A stretch of DNA of 64,000 bases from UBA2588 sp002339805 (lineage in GTDB: Bacteria > Chloroflexota > Dehalococcoidia > Lucifugimonadales > UBA3495), in NCBI GenBank assembly GCA_045562555.1, contig JBJKVO010000015.1, positions 558,001 through 622,000 on the forward strand. The letters are read 5' to 3'. Position 1 is the first letter of the stretch; each line of letters opens with the position of its first letter. The position numbers were made by a program, and so were the translations under genes. Below are positions 16,861-25,665 of the stretch, piece after piece. Below the pieces are notes generated by a model that saw only the letters and a list, made by a program, of their open reading frames with translations, had not been told where the DNA came from and searched no databases.

Positions 16861-16936
16861 TGGTACCCCAGGCAGGATTCGAACCTGCGACCTACTGCTT
16901 AGAAGGCAGTCACTCTATCCACTGAGTTACTGGGGC
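16861..16936 (-). tRNA. tRNA-Arg (anticodon UCU)
   Basis: The minus strand folds as a full cloverleaf: acceptor GCCCCAG against CTGGGGT (first pair G-U), D arm, anticodon stem ACTGC/GCAGT with loop CTTCTAA, and T arm GCAGGTTCGAATCCTGC. The anticodon TCT corresponds to 16901-16903 and reads AGA/AGG. The CCA tail is encoded (16861-16863). No other tRNA is adjacent. Confidence 0.95.
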
Positions 16937-17050
16937 AACTCACAGGAGCAATATTATATCTGATTTTTTTTATGATGCATAACTCTGCAAACACTTGAAT
17001 CAATTAGCATGGTATCCTTGTTGTGATGGAACTTCCCAGGAGAGACTTAC

Positions 17051-17449
17051 ATGATTAACTTTAAATCCATATTACTTGGGAGTGTTGTGACAATTGGTTT
17101 TGTCACACTGCTTTCCTGCTCTACCGAACCTCAGGTTTCATATGAATCTTTAACATGCCAAGATTTATCTGACCAGTGGGTGGGACATAAATGGAAAGAT
17201 AATTTCAAACGAAAAAATGAAATATTAGCGATCAATGTCTCTCAAAGACTTGATAAAACAACTGGGAACATAGAAGGCATGGGCTGTGACTCAGTGGCAA
17301 CACTGAAATATGGACTCACGAAACGAGAAATGAAGAATCATGAGGAAGAAATAATATTGCAAGCGTGGAAACAAACTGACGGTTCTGTAAAGCATGAGTT
17401 TGCATTTTGCTATCTCTGGCCTTGCGAAAAATTATTTAATGATCGGTAA
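17051..17449 (+). CDS. Small putative lipoprotein, unknown function
   Basis: A 132-residue protein with a hydrophobic signal segment ending in LLSC at about residue 24, a lipobox pattern suggesting a lipid-anchored exported protein. After the anchor there are three conserved-looking Cys-containing spots (TCQDL, GMGCDS, FCYLWPCEK) that could form disulfides. A CCAGGAGAG ribosome site precedes the ATG. I do not recognise the family. It stands alone between the tRNA and the B12-binding gene 29 bases downstream. Confidence 0.65.
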   Translation: MINFKSILLGSVVTIGFVTLLSCSTEPQVSYESLTCQDLSDQWVGHKWKDNFKRKNEILAINVSQRLDKTTGNIEGMGCDSVATLKYGLTKREMKNHEEEIILQAWKQTDGSVKHEFAFCYLWPCEKLFNDR

Positions 17450-17478
17450 CGCAAAACTGTGATCCAAGAGGTCGAATT

Positions 17479-17883
17479 ATGAACGAAAGACATACACGAG
17501 TATTAGTTGCCAAGCCTGGACTGGATGGACATGATCGAGGAGCTAAAGTTGTAGCGAGAGCTTTGCGAGATGCTGGGCTAGAAGTTATATATACAGGAAT
17601 TAGACAAACCCCAGAAATGATTGTTAAAGCTGCGATACAGGAAGATGTACAAGTACTGGGTTTGAGCGTGCTGTCGGGAGCACATGTTGAAATGACTAGA
17701 GAAATATTAACGCTCTTGGCTAATCAACAAGTAGACGATATGTTGATTGTTTTAGGAGGCATAATCCCAGAACAGGATAGGTCCGTTTTGAAAGAGATGG
17801 GCGTATATGAGGTTTTTGGACCAGGAACCACTACGGAAGAGATTGTAAATTGCATTAAAGAAGCAGGCAAAACCGTCCTTTGA
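17479..17883 (+). CDS. Cobalamin-binding subunit of methylmalonyl-CoA mutase
   Basis: A 134-residue B12-binding domain. The base-off/His-on motif is GLDGHDRGAKV near residue 15 (DxHxxG), and the cobalamin-nucleotide contacts LSVLSGAH and LGGIIPEQD follow. The length is that of a separate small subunit, as in split methylmalonyl-CoA mutases. Its large catalytic subunit is probably the 548-residue protein at 28.2-29.9 kb on the other strand, beside the epimerase. Together they would interconvert methylmalonyl- and succinyl-CoA in propionate or branched-chain breakdown. Confidence 0.92.
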   Translation: MNERHTRVLVAKPGLDGHDRGAKVVARALRDAGLEVIYTGIRQTPEMIVKAAIQEDVQVLGLSVLSGAHVEMTREILTLLANQQVDDMLIVLGGIIPEQDRSVLKEMGVYEVFGPGTTTEEIVNCIKEAGKTVL

Positions 17884-17949
17884 TCACTTAAAAATTGATG
17901 ATCTAGTAAAAACCACGCCAAGTGCATGTTAAGCCGTTAGTCAGATCAC

Positions 17950-17977
17950 TTGACAATGCTATCTCAGGGAGTAATAT
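17950..17977 (+). promoter_or_regulatory. Promoter of yceD-rpmF-fabD operon
   Basis: TTGACA at 17950-17955 and TAATAT at 17972-17977, spacer 16 bases, 69 bases before the yceD homologue. It would serve the long co-directional run to about 22.7 kb. Confidence 0.55.
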
Positions 17978-18046
17978 TAGGCACGGAAAAAACTAATTTC
18001 GGATAAATAGGTTAACTACGCTCAGCGAAGTACAACTATAAAATTC

Positions 18047-18553
18047 ATGCGATATAACGTTTCACAACTACTAATGAGTCCTACAGGGACTTCCTCTAAT
18101 TTCCATACTGAAGAAGATATATTAATAGAAGATATATTGATTCTTAATGGGCTTACTACCGATATGCTGAAAATGCATGAAGGAATATGGGTAAACATAA
18201 ATGGACGAGGTAAAATACGGGGCACCTGTAGTAGGTGTGTAAGCCAATTTGAATATATTGTAGAAATTAAAGGCGAACAGGAATATGTTTCTGTGTTGGA
18301 CATAAATCAGTATGAGTCTTCCCCGACTGTGGACGTGTTTCTGATTGACGAAAGACATGAGTTAGACGTTGAAGAATTGGTAAGACAATCTGCGATAGTA
18401 GGAAATGATGTGAAAGTATTATGTTCGGAGTCATGTAAGGGAATATGCGCGGAATGTGGCACGAGTCTAAATAGTAATAATTGTGAGTGTGTAGAACGGT
18501 CTACAGATCCTAGATGGGACGCTCTGATAAAATTAACCAAAGGCAAAATATAG
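18047..18553 (+). CDS. yceD: DUF177/YceD family protein
   Basis: A 168-residue DUF177 protein, the family located immediately upstream of rpmF in most bacteria and linked to 23S rRNA accumulation and ribosome assembly. A cysteine pair CSRC is near residue 65 and a C-terminal cluster CSESCKGICAECGTSLNSN... CEC looks like a zinc site. It ends 16 bases before rpmF. The start is the ATG at 18047; no strong ribosome site is obvious. Confidence 0.88.
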   Translation: MRYNVSQLLMSPTGTSSNFHTEEDILIEDILILNGLTTDMLKMHEGIWVNINGRGKIRGTCSRCVSQFEYIVEIKGEQEYVSVLDINQYESSPTVDVFLIDERHELDVEELVRQSAIVGNDVKVLCSESCKGICAECGTSLNSNNCECVERSTDPRWDALIKLTKGKI

Positions 18554-18569
18554 AATAGGGATCAGTGAA

Positions 18570-18746
18570 ATGGGAGCATTACCTAAAAAGAAAATAACCA
18601 GAGCTCGGCGAGGCAGAAGACTTAGTTCTTACCGCATGGCTAGAGTTAACAAAATTACATGTAATAGATGCCAAAATTCTAAACTGCCTCATGTTGCGTG
18701 TCAGCATTGCGGCTATTACAGAGGCAGACAAGTGATCGAAGTCTAG
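18570..18746 (+). CDS. rpmF: 50S ribosomal protein L32
   Basis: A 58-residue ORF starting MGALPKKKITRARRGRRLS, the diagnostic N terminus of bL32, followed by a zinc motif in TCNRCQNSKLPH and CQHCGYYRGRQV (four cysteines). It belongs to the large ribosomal subunit. Position directly after the DUF177 gene and before fabD is the standard bacterial order. The coding region is too short for many gene finders but the match is clear. Confidence 0.96.
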   Translation: MGALPKKKITRARRGRRLSSYRMARVNKITCNRCQNSKLPHVACQHCGYYRGRQVIEV

Positions 18747-18795
18747 CCAATCACAATGGAATGTACTTATGATTGGTGAAGGATGGAGTGTATAA

Positions 18796-19737
18796 ATGGA
18801 AACTGAAATGTTAGTTTCAACAGTTTTCCCTGGACAGGGATCACAAGTAGTAGGCATGGGTAAAGACCTTTGTGAGAATTTCAAACTTGCGAAAGAGGTT
18901 TTTGAAGAAGCGGACGATACTTTAGGATACAAATTGTCTGAACTTATGTTTAATGGGCCAGATAAAGATTTGGAAGATACCAGTTGCTCTCAGCCCGCTA
19001 TTATGGCTGTGAGTGTTGCATGCTGGAGAGTTTTGAATGCATCCATAAAGGATATGCAATTAAAAGTTCAGTGTTCAGCAGGGCACAGCTTGGGTGAATA
19101 TACATCTTTAGTTATATCCGGCGTTATTAACTATTCCGATGGTTTGAAATTGGTGCAAGAAAGAGGTCGGTTGATGCATGATGCTTCTATAGCGAGACCT
19201 GGGACCATGGCGGCTATTATTGGATTGAGTGAACAAGATGCAGATATTGTTTGTAAGCAAACAGGTGCTGAGATAGCAAATATCAATTCCAGTGATCAAA
19301 TAGTTATTAGTGGAGACTTAGCATGTGTCACAGATGCGGTGAAAGTAGCCTCGGATATGGGAGCAAGGAAAGTGATTGAATTGCCAGTAAGTGGTGCTTT
19401 CCATTCTTCATTGATGGAGTATGCGAGCGAGGGTTTGTCTAAAGTTCTTGATGAAATAGAATTTTGTGACTCTGATGTACCTATTATTGCCAATTCTACA
19501 GGATTACCAATGAATAATGCTGATGAAATTAAACAAGAGTTATTGAATGGTCTGTGTAGTTGTGTGCAATGGAAAGACTCCATACAGTATATGGTTAATA
19601 GTGGGGTTAACAATTTTATAGAATTTGGACCTAGTAGAGTGCTTTCTAGCCTGATAAAGAGAATCAACAAAGAGGTTACCGTCGATTCAATATCAAGTGT
19701 TAAAACTTTAGAACAATTTGTGGATTCTCATTCTTAA
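18796..19737 (+). CDS. fabD: Malonyl-CoA:ACP transacylase
   Basis: A 313-residue acyltransferase that loads malonyl units on acyl carrier protein for fatty-acid synthesis. The N-terminal VFPGQGSQVVGMG and the nucleophile elbow GHSLGEYTSL (catalytic Ser near residue 97) are clear; the catalytic His is in SGAFHSSLM near residue 200. Length is normal. It lies between rpmF and nusB, with acpP two genes on, matching its function. Confidence 0.96.
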   Translation: METEMLVSTVFPGQGSQVVGMGKDLCENFKLAKEVFEEADDTLGYKLSELMFNGPDKDLEDTSCSQPAIMAVSVACWRVLNASIKDMQLKVQCSAGHSLGEYTSLVISGVINYSDGLKLVQERGRLMHDASIARPGTMAAIIGLSEQDADIVCKQTGAEIANINSSDQIVISGDLACVTDAVKVASDMGARKVIELPVSGAFHSSLMEYASEGLSKVLDEIEFCDSDVPIIANSTGLPMNNADEIKQELLNGLCSCVQWKDSIQYMVNSGVNNFIEFGPSRVLSSLIKRINKEVTVDSISSVKTLEQFVDSHS

Positions 19738-19751
19738 GTTGGATTGAAGTT

Positions 19752-20177
19752 ATGTTGATGACAAAAGCAAGTATCCCTGATAAGAAAAAAGCTAGAGAAT
19801 TGACTTTGCAAAAATTATACGCAGAGGAATTTCTGAAAGATTCTTATAAAGGGCAACTTCCATCCGAAGACGAGACTACCAAAAATGATGTAGGCGAGCT
19901 TCTATCGAAAGATTTAACACGTTTGATACTTGAAAGCAAAAAAGATTTGGATGCAATCATAAACCGACATGTTGTTACTTGGCCAGTTGAAAAATTAGCA
20001 CATGTCGATAAGAATATTTTGAGAATCGCAGTGATGGAACTTAAGTATATTGACAGCGTGCCTACCAAGGTGGCAGTCAATGAAGCAGTTGAAATGGCAA
20101 AAAAATATGGCAGTGAAAATTCTTACAAATTTGTTAATGGAGTTTTAGGATCCATTATCGAAGAAATTATAGATTAA
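19752..20177 (+). CDS. nusB: Transcription antitermination factor NusB
   Basis: A 141-residue all-helical RNA-binding protein. Family features include the N-terminal ARELTLQKLYAEEF and the C-terminal AVNEAVEMAKKYGSENSYKFVNGVLGSI. It pairs with NusE (S10) on boxA RNA to prevent early termination of rRNA transcription. The start could be the ATG at 19752 or the one at 19758. It sits 14 bases after fabD. Confidence 0.93.
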   Translation: MLMTKASIPDKKKARELTLQKLYAEEFLKDSYKGQLPSEDETTKNDVGELLSKDLTRLILESKKDLDAIINRHVVTWPVEKLAHVDKNILRIAVMELKYIDSVPTKVAVNEAVEMAKKYGSENSYKFVNGVLGSIIEEIID

Positions 20178-20205
20178 AATTTAATTCAAACAAAGAGGTG
20201 TATAC

Positions 20206-20463
20206 ATGGCAACTATTTATGACAGGATCAAAGAAATTGTAGTTGATAAACTTGGAGTAGACGAAGGAGAAGTATCTGAAACAGCTTCTTTTGTTGAAGA
20301 CCTTAATGCTGACTCGCTGGATTTGGTAGAACTTATTATGGCTTTTGAAGAAGAATTCTCTACCGACAGTAGTCCGATTGAAATTTCAGATGAAGATGCT
20401 GCTAATATTTTGACCGTAGGAGATGCTGTAACGCATTTGAAAGCCGCTGGTATTGAGGATTAG
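20206..20463 (+). CDS. acpP: Acyl carrier protein
   Basis: An 85-residue acidic carrier with the phosphopantetheine attachment serine in DLNADSLDLVELIM near residue 39. AAAGAGGTG lies 7 bases before the ATG. It carries growing acyl chains in fatty-acid synthesis, and the neighbour fabD supplies malonyl groups to it. Slightly longer than the 77-residue E. coli protein because of a longer C-terminal helix and tail. Confidence 0.96.
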   Translation: MATIYDRIKEIVVDKLGVDEGEVSETASFVEDLNADSLDLVELIMAFEEEFSTDSSPIEISDEDAANILTVGDAVTHLKAAGIED

Positions 20464-20476
20464 TCAATTCCCATAG

Positions 20477-21100
20477 ATGTTGAGCAAAAAATCAAAGCAC
20501 GATCTGCTAAATAATTTATCGTTACAGGTTCTGGATTGTGTCAATTGTGAACTATCCCAATCTCGTACCTGTGCTGTACCTGGTATGGGATCGCCCGACT
20601 CACCAGTGATGTTTATTGGTGAAGCACCGGGATACCATGAAGATATATCTGGCTTTCCTTTTGTTGGATCGGCAGGAAAATTACTTACTGATTTGTTGAA
20701 CGAGATTTCTATGTCTCGAGATTCTGTCTACATTACCAATATTGTGAAATGTAGGCCTCCGGAAAATCGGAACCCATATCTTTCGGAAATAAAACAATGT
20801 GAATCATATTTAAGTAGACAAATATCGATGATTGATCCGCTCTTAATTGTTCCTTTGGGTAAATTTGCTATGAATTATTTCATCCCGGGAGAACTTATAA
20901 CTAGTGTTTCAGGTACTATCCAAGAGATAAATGATAGACATGTTTACCCATTGTTACATCCTGCCGCAGCTTTAAGAAAGACTGAATACAAAAATAGACT
21001 AAAAGAAGATTTTTTAAAAATTCCTTCTATTCTTGATAAGTTAACATCACGTCAGTATCTTACCGACTCCAATCCTTTATTTTGCTCGGAATTATCATGA
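20477..21100 (+). CDS. Family 4 uracil-DNA glycosylase
   Basis: A 207-residue 4Fe-4S uracil-DNA glycosylase of the UdgA/type 4 group. It shows CVNCELSQSRTCAV (first cluster cysteines), the active-site block MFIGEAPGYHEDISGFPFVGSAG, the second cysteine site KCRPPENRNP, and LLHPAAALR near residue 157. It removes uracil from DNA. No good ribosome site is seen before ATG 20477. Its TGA overlaps the ATG of rnj. Confidence 0.93.
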   Translation: MLSKKSKHDLLNNLSLQVLDCVNCELSQSRTCAVPGMGSPDSPVMFIGEAPGYHEDISGFPFVGSAGKLLTDLLNEISMSRDSVYITNIVKCRPPENRNPYLSEIKQCESYLSRQISMIDPLLIVPLGKFAMNYFIPGELITSVSGTIQEINDRHVYPLLHPAAALRKTEYKNRLKEDFLKIPSILDKLTSRQYLTDSNPLFCSELS

Positions 21101-22731
21101 ATAATTCAGGATTGAGAATTATTCCATTTGGAGGTTTGGGAGAAATAGGGAAAAACATGATGGTTATAGAGGGACAAAATGATCTCGTTATGATTGACTG
21201 TGGTTTGCAATTCCCGGATGCTGATTTAAAAGGCGTAGACATGTTGGTTCCTGATGTGAGATATGTTATTGAGAGTAGCAAAAACGTCTCTATATTAATC
21301 ACTCATGGGCATGAAGATCATATAGGAGCATTAAGATATTTAGAACCTTTGTTGGATTGTAAGATATATGCCCCAAAATTTGCTGCTTTGCTTCTCACCA
21401 GAGAAAATAAATTTAAGAACCCAATTAAGATAGTGGAAGAGCGCATAAGTTATAAAATCTCTGAAGAATTTCATGCAACTTGGTTTTCGATGAGTCATAG
21501 TATTCCTGATTCGATGGGCATAGTGTTAGATACATCATTGGGTAAGATAGTTCATACAGGAGATTTTAAATTAGATTTTGAAGACAAGAATTATCAAATT
21601 ACAGATAAGTCATTCTTGGAAGATTTGAAAGATCAAAATGTGGCTCTACTTATGTCGGACTCTACTTACGCAGAAATTCCAGGTGTTACTCCTTCTGAGG
21701 ACATTCTAGATGAACCCTTAACAAACATTATAAAAAATGCTCCAGGGAGGTGCATTTTTTCAACTTTTTCTTCTTTGATTCGTCGGATACAACGGATTAT
21801 AGAAATTTCGGAACGCTATCAAAAAAAAGTATGCTTTGTTGGTAGTAGCATGCATAAATATACAGACATAGCATTTGCTAATGGATATTTGAAAGCAGCT
21901 ACAGGTACGGTAGTAAACGCGAAATATTTGTCTACGCTCGATCCTGCGGATGTAGTTATAATTATGACTGGGAGTCAAGGAGAGCCTAGATCTGCTTTGG
22001 TTAGGCTATCGGTTAATGAATTGGATGGAATCAAATTAGATTCTAGAGACACGGTTGTTTTATCATCTGGTGTCATACCTGGGAATGAGAGAAAGGTATC
22101 AGGAGTGATTAACAAATTGGTTGGTAATTGTGCCGAAGTGATCTATCAACCATTAAATACAGTACATGTTCATGGTCACGCGGCTGCGGATGAGTTACGT
22201 TGGGTAATTGATACTGTTCAACCAAAGTATTTTGTTCCTGTACATGGTGAGCATAAACATTTAATCCAACATAGCAAACTGGCTAATAAATCAGGTTTAG
22301 GTGAAGACAGAGCCATCATAATGCGAGATGGTGATGTAGGAGTATTGGATTCTTTGGGTTTCAAATTAACGGATAAATTGGATTTGACTGACATTTGGGT
22401 GAAAGGTAGAAGACTCTATGATGCATGTGAAGTTCTTCAGAAAGAAAGACTTTCTGTATCTAATTCAGGTATATGTTTAATTAATTTGATGGTGAACAGG
22501 AAAGATGTTTTGACCTCAGAATGTTCTGAATTTGGGGTGGTACCTAATAGGAATAAAAAAGATTTCATATCAGACGTTCAGGCGGCCATATCAGATAATC
22601 AGAAGAAATTGCTCGATTTGACTGATGATCTGGCCGTTAATAAAGGACGAATTGATGAACTTATTCGCAATATTATTTATAAAATGTACCATGTTTATCC
22701 TAAAATTATCTGTAATGTTACTTTTTCGTAA
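21097..22731 (+). CDS. rnj: Ribonuclease J
   Basis: A 544-residue metallo-beta-lactamase/beta-CASP nuclease. The MBL motif is THGHEDHIGAL near residue 70; later motifs include HTGDFKLDF, MSDSTYAE, and the beta-CASP His motif VHGHAAADELRWVIDTVQPKYFVPVHGEHKH. RNase J degrades and matures mRNA and rRNA with endo- and 5' exo-activity in bacteria lacking a classical RNase E. A TTG five codons upstream is also open, but ATG 21097 overlaps the udg stop (ATGA) and fits the family start. Confidence 0.95.
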   Translation: MNNSGLRIIPFGGLGEIGKNMMVIEGQNDLVMIDCGLQFPDADLKGVDMLVPDVRYVIESSKNVSILITHGHEDHIGALRYLEPLLDCKIYAPKFAALLLTRENKFKNPIKIVEERISYKISEEFHATWFSMSHSIPDSMGIVLDTSLGKIVHTGDFKLDFEDKNYQITDKSFLEDLKDQNVALLMSDSTYAEIPGVTPSEDILDEPLTNIIKNAPGRCIFSTFSSLIRRIQRIIEISERYQKKVCFVGSSMHKYTDIAFANGYLKAATGTVVNAKYLSTLDPADVVIIMTGSQGEPRSALVRLSVNELDGIKLDSRDTVVLSSGVIPGNERKVSGVINKLVGNCAEVIYQPLNTVHVHGHAAADELRWVIDTVQPKYFVPVHGEHKHLIQHSKLANKSGLGEDRAIIMRDGDVGVLDSLGFKLTDKLDLTDIWVKGRRLYDACEVLQKERLSVSNSGICLINLMVNRKDVLTSECSEFGVVPNRNKKDFISDVQAAISDNQKKLLDLTDDLAVNKGRIDELIRNIIYKMYHVYPKIICNVTFS

Positions 22732-22814
22732 AAATATGGCCCTAAATCGTAAGACTTGAGTAATTATTCTCTGTTAACATAATCATTATCAGGAAATGTG
22801 ATTGGTTAGATAAT

Positions 22815-24995
22815 ATGTTAGGTTCATTGAATAATACAGTCTCTAATGTAAATAGATTAGTATCTGTTTTTAATATGCGTAAAATTGTCATTGGGATCAT
22901 TGCGATTGCTCTAATGGCTGCCGGAATACTGTTTGTAACTCCAGTTCAAAACGTGTTTGTTAATACACTGGGGCTACTGTGGTTGTATGTGGGCATATGG
23001 ATTTTATCATTGGGCTTGGGCTTGAGACTTAGCCCAAGAACTGTTTGGAAATTTCGAAAAATATGGCTGTTCAGTTTAATGTTTTTTGGAGGATTATACA
23101 TATTAGCCTCCTTGTGGCAGTCGACCTATCATAATAACCAATCCTACATCACCTTTTTCGGGGGATGGATTATAAAAATGGGTATGATAGATCCGTTATT
23201 GCGTCTGGGTATTTTGTGTAGTATCGCATTGGGTTTGCCCCTGGTTGTGAATTGGAAAAAAATGTTTAGAGTCTATTGCACAACAGGTATAACCGGCGTG
23301 AAAATGGGAATAGATCTAGTTAAATTACTTTTAGCAGCCTTAGTTAAATTGTCGGGATATACGGTTAGAATAGGCAGTAACTTATCACATAGGGTTAACA
23401 CTAGACTTAAGCCATCATCGAACACGTTTGATGAGGTTACTACAGCACTTACACATAGCAACCAATTATCACGATCGATACCTCCGCAATCGAAAAAAAG
23501 TCCTGTCACTGCTCTGACCAAAAAGAATGCTAGGAAGCTTATAAATAAGACTGTTGCTCCGTCCACTTCGGCTATGATTGCTAAGAATGTAGTGGCAAAT
23601 CAAAAGTCAGGATGGAATGCGCCTGATAGCAGCCTTTTAGCGCCACCCGAAGGGAAAACGACAACAATGGCTCCATTGGAAAAAATGAAAGAAGTGATCG
23701 AGCAAACATTGTTAGACCATGGAGTGCAAGTGCAGGTTAATGATATAAAAGCAGGTCCTAGAATAGTTCGATTTGGGTTAGTTCCTGGTTGGTCTCTTAA
23801 GTCTCCTGGAATGGATCCTAAAGAAAAAAATAGAGTTAAAGTACAGAGTATTGTTAGTCGAGAAAAAGACTTAGCATTGGCTCTTCAAACCCCTTATATT
23901 CGCATCGAAGCTCCTGTACCAGGTGAACCTATAATAGGGTTAGAAGTTCCTAATCCATCACCTGCTAAGGTGCCACTAAGTGCTGTTACGAATTCAGATG
24001 AGTTTATAAAAATGACACAAACGGGAGGATTGCCTATAGCTTTAGGGCAAGATACAGGCGGGCAACCGGTGTCTTTAGATTTATCAACGCTGCCACACCT
24101 TTTGATTGCTGGATCGACTGGTAGTGGAAAGAGTGTGTGTATTAATTCTTTAATTGCTTCTTTACTTTTGACCCAAGGTCCAGATAAATTGAGAATGTTG
24201 ATGATAGACCCCAAGCGGGTAGAGTTGACTCCTTTTAATGGACTGCCACATTTAGTCAAACCAGTTATTGTCGATACAGATGAAGTATCAGGGGGGCTAA
24301 AAGGGTTGATGAGAGAAATGTTTCGAAGGTACAGATTGATGGAAGACGCTGGGAGTAGAAATATTGCTGCTTTTAACAAAAAAACTAGACCCCAAGAACA
24401 ATTGCCGTATTTGGTATTGGTAGTGGACGAGCTCGCTGATCTTATGATGTCAGCATCAGGAGATGTTGAACATAATTTAGTTAGGCTTGCTCAATTGGGT
24501 AGGGCGACTGGAATTCACTTGGTTTTGGCAACTCAGCGACCCTCGGTCCAAGTGGTAACAGGGTTATTGAAAGCTAACATACCTGGTAGAGTGGCGTTCG
24601 CGGTTGCATCTAATGTAGATTCCAGAGTTATTCTTGACACTGTCGGTGCTGAAAAATTGCTGGGACAGGGAGACATGTTGCTTCTTAGTAATTCCTCCCC
24701 CAAACCCAAAAGAGTACAAGGGACATTGGTTAAAGATAGTGAAATTAATGCTATGGTCAAGTATTGGGCTAATCAGGATGGGCCTGAGTTATTACCTTTG
24801 CCCATGGACTTTTCAGATGATGATGATGAGGACACCATTGATGACAAAATCTTGGACGAGTCTAGGAAATTAGCCATTCGATACCCCAGCTTGAGCAGGT
24901 CTCATTTGGAACGACAACTCCGTATAGGTGCTACTAAAGCTGGTCGAATCATTAATATACTAGAAGAAGAGGGATTGGTTAATATGAGTTTCTGA
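22815..24995 (+). CDS. ftsK: DNA translocase FtsK/SpoIIIE
   Basis: A 726-residue protein. About four membrane segments occupy residues 22-145, then a linker, and the motor domain begins near 290. Walker A is GSTGSGKS near residue 435 and Walker B is LVLVVDELADLMM near 535. The C-terminal winged-helix gamma domain (LSRSHLERQLRIGATKAGRIINILEEEGLV) would read KOPS-like sequences. It pumps chromosome DNA through the closing septum. The linker is short and lacks the Pro/Gln-rich stretch of E. coli FtsK, as in SpoIIIE-like forms. Confidence 0.95.
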   Translation: MLGSLNNTVSNVNRLVSVFNMRKIVIGIIAIALMAAGILFVTPVQNVFVNTLGLLWLYVGIWILSLGLGLRLSPRTVWKFRKIWLFSLMFFGGLYILASLWQSTYHNNQSYITFFGGWIIKMGMIDPLLRLGILCSIALGLPLVVNWKKMFRVYCTTGITGVKMGIDLVKLLLAALVKLSGYTVRIGSNLSHRVNTRLKPSSNTFDEVTTALTHSNQLSRSIPPQSKKSPVTALTKKNARKLINKTVAPSTSAMIAKNVVANQKSGWNAPDSSLLAPPEGKTTTMAPLEKMKEVIEQTLLDHGVQVQVNDIKAGPRIVRFGLVPGWSLKSPGMDPKEKNRVKVQSIVSREKDLALALQTPYIRIEAPVPGEPIIGLEVPNPSPAKVPLSAVTNSDEFIKMTQTGGLPIALGQDTGGQPVSLDLSTLPHLLIAGSTGSGKSVCINSLIASLLLTQGPDKLRMLMIDPKRVELTPFNGLPHLVKPVIVDTDEVSGGLKGLMREMFRRYRLMEDAGSRNIAAFNKKTRPQEQLPYLVLVVDELADLMMSASGDVEHNLVRLAQLGRATGIHLVLATQRPSVQVVTGLLKANIPGRVAFAVASNVDSRVILDTVGAEKLLGQGDMLLLSNSSPKPKRVQGTLVKDSEINAMVKYWANQDGPELLPLPMDFSDDDDEDTIDDKILDESRKLAIRYPSLSRSHLERQLRIGATKAGRIINILEEEGLVNMSF

Positions 24996-25026
24996 GCCCT
25001 GATGTTCATGACTTATAATAGCCTAT

Positions 25027-25665
25027 ATGTTAATCGACCTGCATAACCATAGTTTTCCCAAATCTGATGATAGTGTGCTAAGCATAGATACATTATTAGA
25101 TTTATATAAACAGACTCAAGTGGATGCCGTGTGCCTGACAGAACACGATACTTTCTGGACCACAGAAGAGACGAAAGTTCTGAGTGAACGACATGGATTG
25201 CTCGTTATCCCAGGTGTTGAAATTAATACTGACAACGGTCATGTTATCGTGTTTGGGCTTGAAGAATATATTTTTGGAATGCACAAAATAGATTTTTTAA
25301 CTGATTGCGTTCAGAAAGTGGGAGGAGCAATGATTGCTGCGCATCCGTATCGTAGAAGATTTATGAAAGGAATGGATCAGACGCTGTTGGACCACAGAAT
25401 TACTGAGGCACAGAGTGATCCTTTGTTTAAATACTGCGATGCCATTGAAGGTATGAATGGTAGGGGGACAATCGAAGAGAATGAGTTCTCTGTTAGTTTG
25501 GCCGAAACTTTAGGCTTGCCCATCACAGCCGGGAGTGATGCGCATAGTCCTTTGGATATTGGTAAATGTTGCACAGAAGTAGAGTCTGAAATGGAATCTG
25601 TACACGATCTTATCGGCGTATTAAAACGAGGTGATGTTAAGCCTGTGATTCTAAGATCATTTTAA
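25027..25665 (+). CDS. PHP-domain metal-dependent phosphoesterase
   Basis: A 212-residue PHP domain. Metal ligands seen are MLIDLHNHS (HxH), CLTEHDTFW, GVEINTDNGHV, AAHPYRR and GSDAHSPLDIG, covering the expected histidine and aspartate motifs in order. Such stand-alone PHP proteins act on nucleotides or phosphoesters. It lies 31 bases after ftsK and ends 4 bases into the tail of holA on the other strand. Confidence 0.88.
   Translation: MLIDLHNHSFPKSDDSVLSIDTLLDLYKQTQVDAVCLTEHDTFWTTEETKVLSERHGLLVIPGVEINTDNGHVIVFGLEEYIFGMHKIDFLTDCVQKVGGAMIAAHPYRRRFMKGMDQTLLDHRITEAQSDPLFKYCDAIEGMNGRGTIEENEFSVSLAETLGLPITAGSDAHSPLDIGKCCTEVESEMESVHDLIGVLKRGDVKPVILRSF

Noticed and set aside
22780..22791. ATAATCATTATC before ftsK resembling half a Fur box
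   Set aside because: Only one half matches the consensus; the other arm differs at most positions, and no promoter boxes align with it.
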